Positions 44,401 through 56,400 of a stretch of DNA of 64,000 nt are shown in pieces. The stretch is from Burkholderia pyrrocinia. Lineage in GTDB: Bacteria; Pseudomonadota; Gammaproteobacteria; Burkholderiales; Burkholderiaceae. The stretch's first letter is position 1; every line of letters starts with the position of its first letter. The notes under the pieces are model-generated. The model was not told the origin of the DNA. It saw nothing but the letters and a program-made list of their open reading frames with translations, and ran no database searches. The position numbers and the translations under genes are program-made. The stretch is taken from NCBI RefSeq assembly GCF_001028665.1, contig NZ_CP011504.1, forward strand, positions 372,001 to 436,000, given 5' to 3'.

Positions 44401-47400
44401 AACGTGCCGATCACGTTGCCGACGTTCTGGATCTGCCCGCCCGACGAGATCGACAGGTTCGGCGCCTGGATCGTCGACGCGATATTGCCGACCGGCGTCG
44501 GCGGATCGATGGTGCCGCCAGTGCTCGTGTATGCGCTCCCATACAGCGCCTTGCACTGCTCCGGCGTGCCGCATGCCCAGATGTCGTGACGCTTGTCGCT
44601 GCTGAACATGCCCGTTTCCTGCACCCAGTGCGAGTGCCAGTAGGCGTTCAGCACCTGCGCTTCGTTGACCACCGGGCCTGCGACCGCGATCGTCGCGTTG
44701 TTGCCCGCGGCGATCAGGCTGCCGATGTTCGTCAGGCTGCCGGCATTGACCTGCAGGTTGTTGCCCGCGCTGATCACCGACGAGCTGCCCGACTGCTGGT
44801 CGACATAGCCCTCGCAGTAGCTTTCCTTGTAGCCGCCTGCGGTCATGCAGCCCGAGTACTGCTCCTGCTTGCCGTAGTTTTCATGTACGGGAACCGGCGG
44901 TGGCAGATTGTTGGTGATCGCCCCCGAGACGTTCAGCGTGATGTTGTTGCCCGCGACGATGTTGCCGGACGTATTGTTCAGGCTCTGTGCGGGCGTGGTC
45001 GAGTTTGCGGTCGTGCCGACGCCGCCGATGACGATGTCGTGGCCCGCGAGCAGATTGCCGTACGTGTTGTTGATCTGGCCGGCCGCGATGACGAGATCGT
45101 GGCCGGCGTAGATCGTCGCGTCGTTCTGGCTGTAGCCGAACGTCGTCGTGGTCGGATTGTTGCCGCGCGGTTGGCCTGCGTTGCCGCATGCCGAATTCGG
45201 CACGCCCGACGCGCAGCCGACCTGGCTCGAATAGTTTTGCTGGTTACCACCCTGGTTGGTTAGCGTGCCGGATGTAATAGCGACGTTATTGCCGGCATAC
45301 AGCACCCCCGCGTTGGCCAGATTGCCGCCGCCGAGCGCCAGGTCGTGGCCCGCGGCTATCATGCCCGTCGGCGTCGTGAAGGTCACCGTGCCGGTAGCAA
45401 CAGGCGCGGCTGCACCCTTGTTGATTTGGAACGTGGTCGGCCCGTAAGGCGAGCCCACCTGACAAGAATTGCCCGAATCGCAATTGAACACGCCGGTCGG
45501 GTTGCCGGTGCCTTGGACACCGATTGACCCGAGCGCCGCGAGTTGCGTCAGAAAATTCGTATATTGGGCCTGGTCGACATACGTCGTGCTGTTGACCGTC
45601 ATGGTCGGCGCAACCGCGCCGTTACTCAACGACTGGACATTGAGCGCGATATCGCCTTGCGCCGCGATCTGCCCGCCTCGATTCGACAGGGTGCCGGCAG
45701 CCAAAGTGATCGAACCGCCGGCCGAAATGACGCCCGAGGTTCCTGCTTGTTGATTCGTCGTCGTCTGGTAGACCGTCGGCAACGTGAACGTCGCCGATCG
45801 GAGCGCACCGGCCGCCGGCCCCGTTCCGACAAACCAATAGTTCGAATTGAGCGAAACGCCGTGGTCGTTTGTGCCGGTCAGGACGCGGTACTGATTGAAC
45901 GTCACCGTACCGGACGTCGCGACCGGATCGGAAGCCGACAATAAACCGCTGTTCGTGGTCGAGCCGGTCGGCGCCAGCAGGCCGCCGAGCGTCGCAGACG
46001 ACGTCACGTAAGCTGCCGACACAGTTTGCTCATGACCCGATATCTTTTCATAGCCGGCGGTCACCGTGCCGACCGATCCCGACATCAGGAGCGCCGGATC
46101 GCTGATTTGCGTGGTCGTCGTGACGGCCCCCTGCGGCGCAGTCTGATCGTTGATCACCTGCGCAGCAGAGACACCGATGTTCCGGCCGGCGAATATCGAG
46201 CCGCCCGTATTGAACAGCGAACCGCCGAGATTGAAATTCGCATCCCCCCTCGACTGCGTCGTCGCCCCCTGGTTGTCGTAGTTCCAGCCGCTGACGTTGA
46301 GCACGCTCCCCGCCTCGACCGTCCCGCGGTTCGTCGTATTGCCGTTCAGCGTCAACACATTGTCGGCATGCATCACCGCGCCGGCCGCGTTGTTCAGCGT
46401 GCCGTTGAAGGTCACGTCGCGGCCGCTGACCTGCCCGTGGTTCTCGAACGTCCCGCCGCCGGACGACAGCGTCAGCGCCGCGGTCCCGGTCATCGTGCCG
46501 TTGTTCGTGATGCCGTTCAGGCCGGTCAGCGCCACGCTCTGCCCGCCGTAGTTCCAGGTGCCGCCGATGTTCACGTAGCCGGCGGTGACGGACAGGTTCC
46601 CGCCCTGGCTGATCGTCCCCTGCAGCGGGTCGAACGTCATGTTGGCGACGTTGATGCCCATGTTCCGTTGCGCGAGCAACTGTCCGCCCGCGTTGTAGAA
46701 CGCGCCATTGCCGCCATTAATTGTCAGCGACACATCGCCGGTCGCCCCCGTCCCGACGCTCGGATTCCCCGCAAAGACGATCCCGTTCTGGTTGTTCAGC
46801 GAACCCGCGTTGATGCCGAGCGCATCCACTGCCATCAGCGACCCGCCGACGTTCGTCAGCCCGCCGCCCACGGTCACGTTGGTCGTCGTGCCGTTCACCA
46901 GCCCCGCGTTCGTGAAATTCGACGCGTTGATCGTCGTCGCGCCGATCGACGCAAGCGACGCCCCCGCCGCGTTCGTGAGATTCGGCGCAGACACGTTGAG
47001 CGACCCGGCCAGCACATGTGCCGCGTTATACATCCCGTTCTGCGACGTCAGCATCGCATTGCCGACCACGTTCACCGCATGGCCGCCGGCCAGCGTGAGC
47101 TGGTTCGACGCCTGCGCGGTCAGCGTCCCGCCCACCGTCGCGTCGCCGAGCGTGACGTTCGCGCCGTTCACCTGCAGGTTCTGCGACGCTACGATCGTCG
47201 CGTTGCCGGCATCCACCGTCCCCTGCGCGGAGACGGTCACGTTCTTCGAACCGGCCACCGACCCGTTGAGCGTCACGTTGCCGCCCGACAACCCCAACTG
47301 ACCGGCCACGACGCTCGAGCCGCCGAGCGTGAGGTCCTGCCCTGCATGCAGCGTCGCATCGCCGTTCGACGACACGCCCGCGAGCGTCACGTTGCCGTTG

Positions 47401-50400
47401 ACGCCGTTGACGTTCACCGTCCCCATCGACGACAGCGCGCCCGTCACCTGCACGTTGTTCGCTGCCTGGATCTGCACGCTCCCGCCGGACTGCAGCGCGC
47501 CGTTGACGGCGACGCTGCCCGCCTGCGACGTCGCGGACACACCGCCGACCGCGGTCGTCGCACGGAGCGACAGGTCGCCGGTCGACGTCGCCGTGAACTT
47601 CCCTGCGCTCTGGATCGCGCCGAGCGCGACGCCCCCGCTGGACGTCACGCCGATATCCTTGCCGAACGTCAGCGCGCTGCCGCCCGTGATCGCGCCGCCC
47701 GCGTCGAGGCTCGCGCCGCCGAGGCCGAACAGTGCGCCGCCGAGCGTCATCGCGCCACCAGACGTCAACGTGGTGTCGCCGTTGGTCAGCCCGCCCGTCA
47801 GCAGCGCCAGCGTACCGCCGGCACGCGCACCGAAATTGCCGACGGACACGAAATCGCCGCCCACGACGAGATTGCCGTTCGTCGCGCTCAACGACGTATC
47901 GGCGTTCGAACGCATTGCGCCGGCGATGCCGAAGTTCCGTCCCGCGCCGGCCGTCAGGCTTGCGCCGCTGCCGACGCTGCCGGCGATCACCGCGTCGCGC
48001 GCGGCGGCGATCGTCGTCGCCGTGCCGGACGTCAGGCCGCCGTTCACGATCACGTCGCCGGCGCCGTTGTGCCCCTGCGCGCGCAAGTCGATCGCACCGC
48101 CCGTCTGCGCGCTGCCGATCGCGAGGTCGTTACCGGCCGTCATCGCCAGATCGCCGTCGGTCGCGACGCCGCCTTTCACGACGATGCTGTTCGCCGCGCC
48201 GACCGTGGCCTGCTTGCCGAACGCGATCGACGCCGCGTCGATCGAACCGCCCGCAGTCAGCTTGCCTGCCTGCTGCGCGGCGATGCTGCCGGCCAGCGTC
48301 ATGTCGCCGCCGGACGCCAGCGTCGCATTGCCGCCCGACACGGTTTGCCCCGACAGCGCGATCGCCTGCCCGGCCGTCACGTCCAGGTTGCCGCGCGCCG
48401 TCACGCTCTCCGCAGCGACGCTTCCGTTCGACGCGGTGACGTTCAGGTCGCCCGCAGTGTTCACGTCGCCAAGCGCGACGTTGCGTGCGGCGGTGATGCC
48501 CGTTGCCGCCCCCGCGTTGATCGCGTGACTCACGCTGACGTCGCGCGCGGCCTGCAACGAGAACGCGCCCAGCGCGGTGCCCGCGCCGCCGAGCGTCACG
48601 TCACCGCCGCCCGCAAGACCGTTCGCGACGACCGACAGATCGCCCGACACCGCCTGCACGCTGCCGAGGCCGGCATTGTTGCCGCCCGTCACCGACACGC
48701 TCGCGCCCTGCAACGCCCCCGACAACGCGACATCGTGCGACGCGACGAGCGTCGCACCCTGCCCGAACGCCACCGATCCGGCGCCGGCGATATCCCGTGC
48801 GGCCGTCAGCGTGCCGCCAGCCTGCCCGGCCACGCTGCCGCCGATGCCGATATCGCGGCCGGCCTGGACTGTCGTCATGCCGGCCGCGGCAATCGTGCCG
48901 TCGAAGCGCGCATCGACGCCGGCGCGGACATCGAGCGCGCCGCCCGACGTCGTCGTGCCGTTCAATTGCACGCTGCCGCCCGACGCGGCCACCTTCATGT
49001 CGCCGGCGGACCTCGACGTGCCGCTTACGACGACGTCGTTGCCCGCGCTCAGCGTTTGCGCCGCGCCGTTCGACAGCGTGCCCGTCACCCGCACGTCATG
49101 CGCCGCAGTCGCGGTCGCGGCGCCGGCCGCTTGCGCGGTGCCGCGCACCACGGCATCGCCGCCACCCGCGTTACCGAGCGCCTTCAGGTCGAAAGTGGTC
49201 GCCGATACGACGTCGTTGACGGACGCATCGTTACCGCCCTGCAACTGCACGCTCCGGGCCTGAACGAGGCCGCCCGACACCGCGTTGCGCTGCGCGGCCG
49301 CATCGAACACACCTTGCAGGAACGACTGCGTTCCGGCGCCGACGATATCGCGCGTCGCGCGCAGCGTGCCGTTCGCGTCGCCGATCAGCAACCCGCTGCC
49401 GGTGTTCAGATCCCGCGCGGCGGTGAGCGTCATGTCGCCGACCGCGCTCGTCGTGGCGCCGAGCGCCAGATCGCGCCCGGTCGTCACGTCGAGCGTCGCG
49501 CCGCTGTTGATCCCGCCAATCGCGGCAAGATCGCCGGCATGCGCGGCAATCGTCATCGCGCCACCCGACTGGACCGCGCCCCCGATCACGGCGCTGCGCC
49601 CCGCATCGATGCCGACCGTGGCCGCGCCCTGCAGCTTGCCCGGCACCGACACGTCCTGCGCCGCGACCGCATCGATGCGCCCGCCGGCGGCGGCCGTGCC
49701 GTTGATCGTCAGGTTGCCGGGCCCGGTGTCCGTGCGCGTGCCGTTCGCGCGCAACGACAACGTATCGTCCGCCTGCACGTTGGTCACGCTTGCATTGCCT
49801 GCCGCCGTGATCGCAACCGTATGCCCTTGCACGAGCCCGCCCAGCACGACATCGCGGCCCGCATCGAGCATCGCGGCCTGTGCGAACGCGATCGCGCCGG
49901 CGCCGGTCAGATCCCGGCCGGCAGTAAGCATGCCGGCCCCGTGGCCCTCGAGCTTGGCGGTCACGTCAATGTCGTTGGCCGCGCCGACATGCGTGTCGCC
50001 GATGGCCAGCACCGCGCCGGCGATGCCCGCGTTCCCGCCGGCCGTCGCATTGAACGCGCCGCCGCTCGCCAGCGAGCCGCCGATCGCGATGTCGCGGCCG
50101 GCGGTCAGGGCAGTGTTCAGCGCCGAAGCCGTCTTGCCGCCGAGCGCGATATCCGTGCCCGCCTTCACCGCAAGCGCGCCGTTCGTCTCGATTGAGCCCG
50201 TCGATGCGACATGCCCGCCGCGCGCGTCGAACGTCGCATTGCCGATAGCCTGCAATACGCCGCTGTGATCGATGTCGCCGCCCGCACGCAGCAACACGTC
50301 CGCGTTGCCGCTCACCGCGCCGGTCGTGCTCAGGTTGCCGGCCGATGCGAGCGTCATCGCCGCGCCCGCGTTCACGTCGTGCAGCGTCGCGTTACCGCCC

Positions 50401-53400
50401 GCGTTCACGTCGACCTGATCGCCTCGCAGCGAACCGGCAAGCAGCGTGTCGCCGCCCGACTGCAGCGTCGCCGCCCCGCCGAACGCCAGCGCCCCCGCCC
50501 CGCCGATCGCGCCGCCGGCCGTCAGCGTGCCGCGCCCCTGCGCGATCACCGTGCCGTCCGCGTGCAGATCGCGGCCGGCGTTGACCGCGAGATCGCCGAG
50601 CGCTGTCGTGCGTCCCCGGCCGAGATCGATCGTGCCGGCCGCATCGGCCGACAGGTTGCCGCCCGATTGCAGCGTACCGGTGCTCGTCAGCGCGCCCGCG
50701 GCATTGCGCAGCGTCATGTCACCCGACGACACCAGCGCGCCGCCGACCGTCGTGTTGCCGCCGCCGATGACGTCGAGCGGCCCTGCCGCCTGCAGCGTGC
50801 CGTTGACCGTGATGTCGCCGTCCGAGCGCAGCGCGCCCGCCGCTGCCGCGTTGACGACGCCGCGCAGCGTCGTCGGGCCGCCGCTCGTCATGTCGAGCTT
50901 GCGGCCGGCGTTGACGGTGCCGTCGACGACGAGGCCGCGCGCCGCGCTCAAGGTCGCATCGGTGGCCGCGTCGAGCGTGCCGCCGACCGACAGCGTGCCA
51001 TTGCTCGATGCCGCCAGCGGGCCACCCGCGTGCAGCGTGCCGTTCACATTCAGGTCCGCAGCCGAATGCAAAGTCGCATCGGCAAGCGCGTTGACGGCCC
51101 CGTTGATCGCCAGGTTGCCGCCGCTCGCGGCATTCATCGATCCGGCCGTCTGCAACGCGCCGTTGAGCGTCAGGTCGCCGGCGGCGTTCAGCGTGCCGCC
51201 TGCGAGCGAGTTGACGGTGCCGTCGATCGTCAGCGCGCCGCCCTTGGCGTTGACGGTGAGCGCCGCGTTCGATTGCACGTCCTTCAGCGCGACCGAGCGT
51301 GCGGCGCTCAGCGACACCGCCTGCCCCTGCAGCGCGCCCGTGACCGCGAGGTCGTTGCCGGCCTTGGCCGCGACGTCGTTCGTGAAGACGGTGCTGCCGC
51401 CGATCGTGACATCGTTGCCCGCGTTCAGCACCGCGCCGCCCTTGCCGACGACCGATCCGCCGAGCGTCAGGTCATGCCCGGCCGTCAGCGCCGCGTCGCC
51501 TCCGACGCTCGTCTTGCCGGTCAGCGAAACGTCCCTGGCCGCCGTCAGCGCGGCAGTGCGTTCTGCCGCGAGCGTGCCCTGCGACGTGATACTGCCGGCG
51601 CCGGCGGCAAGCGTCATGTCGCCGGCCGCCTGGACCTGACCGACGTTGCCGATCGTCACGTCGCGCGCAGCGTTGACGCCGAGCGTCGCGCCGCCCGCGA
51701 GCATGCCCGTCACCTGGACGTCGCGCCCCGCCTGCACGGACGTCGGCGCATGCGTCGCACTCGTGCCGTCGCCGCCGCCGGCGAGCGTGCCGCGCACGAC
51801 CACGTCGCGCCCCGCGTTCACGGTGGTCTCGCCGAGCGCCGCAGCCGTACCATTGAACGCCGCATCGCCGTTTCGGGCCGTGACGGACAACGCCCCGCCC
51901 GCTTGCACATCGGCCACGCCGATGTTGTTGCCCGCGGTGATCCGCAGGTCGTTCGCCAGCACGTTCAGGGCCTGCGTCGCGGCGACGTCGCGGGCCGCGT
52001 TCAGCGACATGCCGCGCGCCGCGCCGACCGATCCGTTCAGCAGGATGTCGGTACCCGCCTGCATACCGATCGCGCCGTTGCCGGCGATCGGCCCGCTGGT
52101 CGAGATGCTCCCGTTCGTCGCGGTCAGCGCGATATCGCGGACCGCCTGCATCACGCCGTCGACACTCAGGTTCCCGCCGGCCTGCAACGTCGCCGTCGAG
52201 CCGGCCACCACGGTGCCGGTCGTCGCAAGATCCTGCCCGGCCGAGAGCGACAGCGTCGCGGCAGCCGTCACGTCGTGCAGCGACGCCGAGCCGCCTGCCT
52301 GCATCTGCACCGTGTCGCCGCGCAGCGAGCCCGTCAGGCGTGTATCGCCGCCCGATTGAAGCGTCGCCGCCTGCCCGAATGCGATCGCCGCCGCGCCGCC
52401 GATCGCGCCACCGGCGTTCAGCACGCCGTTTCGCTGGCCGATCACCGTGCCCTTCGCGATGAGGTCGCCGCCCGCGAGCACCGTGAGGTCACGTTGCGCC
52501 GTGGTTTGCAGCGTGCCCAGATCGACCGCGTGCGCGGCGTCGATCAGCAGATCGCGGCCTGCCTGGATCGTGCCGGTGCTCGTCAGGGAACCCGCGGCGT
52601 TCTTGACGGTCACGTCACCCGTCGACAGCACCGTGCCGCCGATCGACGTGTTCGCGCCGCTCGTCAACGTCAGCGGGCCCGCGCTCTGCAGCAGCCCGTT
52701 CACCGTCGCCGCGCCGCTCGACGTGACGGTCGCATCGGACAGCGCGCTGACGGTGCCGCCGATCCCGAGATTGCCGCCACTCGTCAGATCGAGGCGACCC
52801 GCGCTTTGCAGCGCGCCGGTCACGGTCGTGTCGCTGCCTGATTGGAGCTGCGCGGTCGACAACGACGTGACCGTGCCGTCGACGGTCAGCGTCCCGCTTT
52901 GCGCATTGGCCTGCAATGCGCCCGACGACTGCACGTCATGCAGCGTCATCGACTGGCCGCTGCCCAGTGTGACGTTCATTCCGGTGAGTGACCCCGTCAT
53001 CGACAGGTTGCGTCCCGCCTGCGCCCGCACATCCGTCAGGAATCCTGTACTACCACCCAGCGCGATATCGCGCCCCGCGTCGATGCGTGCGCCGCCACGA
53101 CCTGCCAGCGTCCCCCCCACCGTCACGTCGCGGCCTGCCGTCATGGCGGCGTCGCCGGTGAACACGGTCGTCCCGGTCAGCACGACGTCCTGCGCCGCAT
53201 TCGCGGTCAGCGAGCCCGCGCCGTTCAATATGCCGGCCGATGCGATGCTGCCGGTCGTCGCGGTAATCGCGAGATCGCCGATGGCGCGGACGGCACCGCT
53301 GCCGTTGACGCCGACGTCGCGCTGCGCCGAGAGCGCCACCTGCGTGGCGCCGGTCAGCGAACCATTGACAACGATGTCGCGCGCCGCCTGCACGTTCGTC

Positions 53401-56400
53401 ACGCCTGCGACGGTCGCGTTGCCGTTGAGCGTCACGTCACCGTCGCCCGCCGTGCCTTGCGACTTCACGTCGAGCGCGGTGCCGACTTGCACATCGCCGA
53501 TTGCTGCGTTGTTGCCCGCATGAACGTGCAGATCCTGGTCGGTCCGCATTGCGCCCGTGGTTGCGACATCGCGACCGGCTGTCAGCATGAGCGTCTGCGA
53601 CGACTGAACCGCGCCGCTGACGCCAAGATCGCGCCCAGCCTGCAGCGTCGTCGTTGCGTTGCCGATCAGGTTGCCCGTCGTCGCGAGATCCTGCGTCGCG
53701 GCAAGCGACATCGACGACACGGCCTGCACGTCGTGCAGCGACGCCGATCCGCCCGCCTGCGTCTGCACCGTATCGCCGCGCAGCGAACCCGTCAGGTGAG
53801 TATCGCCGCCCGACTGTAGCGTCGCCGCTTGACCGAACGCGATCGATGCCGCGCCGCCGAGCGTGCCGCCGGCGTTCAGCGCGCCGTTCCGTTGACCAAT
53901 CACCGTGCCGTTCGCGGTGAGGTCGCCGCCGGCACGCACCGTCAGGTCACGTTGCGCGATCGTCTGCTGCTTGCCGAGATCGACTGCGTGCGCGGCATCG
54001 ATCAGCAGATCGCGGCCCGCCTGGATCGTGCCGGTGCTCGCCAGCGAGCCAGCGACGTTCTTGAGGGTCACGTCACCCGTCGACAGCACCGTGCCGCCGA
54101 TCGACGTGTTCGCGCCGCTCGTCAGCGTCAGCGGGCCCGCGCTCTGCAGCAGGCCGTTGACCGTCACGCCGCCGCTCGACGCGAGGATCACATCCGACAG
54201 CGCGTTCACGGTGCCGCCGATCGATGCGTCGGCGCCGCTGGCGATATCGAGCGTGCCGGTCGTCTGCAGCGTGCCGTCCACGCTGAACCGGTTTCCTGCT
54301 CGGAACGTCCCGGTCGACACGGTATTGACCTGCCCCGCGATCGCGACGCCGCCGCCGCTGGCGACATCGAGGCGGCCCGTGCTTTGCAGCGTGCCGGTCA
54401 CCGCCGTATCGCCGCCTGATTTGAGCTGGGTGGTCGACAACGACGTCACGGTGCCGTCAATCGTCAACGCCCCGTTTTGCGCGTTCGCCTGCAAGGCCGC
54501 GGACGACTGCACGTCGTGCAACGTCATCGACTGGCCACTGCCCAGCGTCACGTTCGTCGCGGCAAGCGAACCCGTCATCGACAGGTTGCGGCCCGCCTGC
54601 GCCTGCGCGTCCTTCACGAAACCCGTGCTGCCGCCGAGCGCAATGTCGCGCCCCGCATCGATCCGCACGCCGCCGCGCCCGGACAGCGTGCCGCCCACCG
54701 TCACGTCGCGCCCCGCGCTCAGCGTCGTGTCCGCCATCGCGCCCGTCGTGCCGAGCAGCGCGACGTCCTGCGCGCCCTGCACCGACAGGTTCGATGCGCT
54801 CGTCAACGTGCCGTTCGACGTCACGCTGCCGGTGCGCGCCGTCAACGCCAGGTCACTCGCCGACTGCACCGTGCCGCGCGCGCCGACCGTCACGTCGCGC
54901 TGCGCATCGAGCGCCAGCGTCGAGCCGCCCGTCAACGTGCCGTTCACCGTGATGTCGCGCGCCGATGCCACCCGCGCCGCGCCCGTCACCTGCGTCTCGC
55001 CGTTGAAAGCGAGATCGCCGCCGCCGGCTGTGCCCTGTGCGCTCACGTCGATCGCTCCGCCCGCATGGATGTCGCCGATGCTCGCGCTGTTCCCCGCGCG
55101 CACGCTCAGGTCGCCGTTCGCCTGCAGCGCGCCGGTAGCAACGACGTCGTGTCCGGCGTTGAGGGACAAGCGTTGGCCGCTCGCGACGCGATCGGTCGAC
55201 GTGATTCCACCGCCTTGTGCGGTGAGCGTCAGGTTGCCTGTGGCGCTCACGGCCCCCGCGATGCCGATGTTGCGCTGTGCCGTGACGTCGATCGTCTGGC
55301 TGTCGAGCCGGTTGTTTATCCGGACGTCGCGCGATGCGCGCAAGGACGTGCCGCCTGTCGCGAGCACCGGGCCATTCAGCGTGACGTCTCCGCCGGCGCC
55401 GCCCTGTGCGGCGACGGACAGCGTGCCACCGGTCTGCACGTCGCCCAGCGTGACGTTTGCGCCGCCGCCCGCGATGGCGATGTCGCTGTTCGCCTGCGCG
55501 TTCGCGACGTTCACGTTTCCGCCCGCGGATACCGCCAGCTTGCCGCCCGACTGGATCGCGCCGGCCGACGTCACGTCGCCGTTCGCGTTGATCGTGTAGC
55601 CGCCCACGCCGATATGCGTGCCCGTCATCGACACGTTGCCCGCGCCCTGCACCGTCGCCTGATGCTGGGCCGCCGTGCCCGCAATCGATACGTCGCCGTT
55701 CGCCGACAGCGTCAGGTCGCCCGCGTTCGCGGCCAACTGCGCATCGGTGCGCACGCCCATCCCCGCCGCCGTGCTGATCACCTGGATCTGCCCCGCCGTC
55801 ATCGCGCCGAATGCGGTCGCGTCGATCGCGAGCGAGCGATTCGCGCCGCCGTTCGCCGCGTTGATTGCCGCAGCCGAGTTGATCGAGCCGTTCGATGCCG
55901 TGCCGTAGGTCGTGCCGGTTGCGTCCGCCGCCGACGGCGTGACGAACTGCCGCCCCGCGATCGCGTTGATGCGCGTGCCCGCATACAGCGGCGCGTTGAT
56001 CCCGATCGTCTCGCCGATCAGGTCGATCGTGCCCACCGTGCCTTCGATCCCCGCGCCGGGGCCGTTCACGCCCGCGTTGCCCTCGATCTGCAGATGGCCG
56101 CCGGTCACGTTGTAGCCGATCGCCTTCGCGTTCGCGTAATCGATCGGGGCGCCGCCGACACCGTTCAGGAACTGCGGCGCGCCCGTCGACAGCGTGACGC
56201 CGATCGTGTTCGTAAAGCCCGTGCCGCGCGTCGTGATGCCGTTCGGGTTCGCGATGATCACCGTCGCCGGTGCGCCGAACACTTCAAGCGGACCGTTCAG
56301 CAAGCTCGCGTAGCCGCTGCCCGTCGACGTGACCTGGTTGACGATCACGCTCGCGGCCCGACCGTTCAGGTTCGGGTTCGCCTGCACGTCGCCGCCGGTC

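Noticed and set aside
50345..54707. Repeats considered as a CRISPR or other non-coding array
   Set aside because: The repeats are long, keep one open frame, encode beta-helix blocks and lack short repeat/spacer periodicity.
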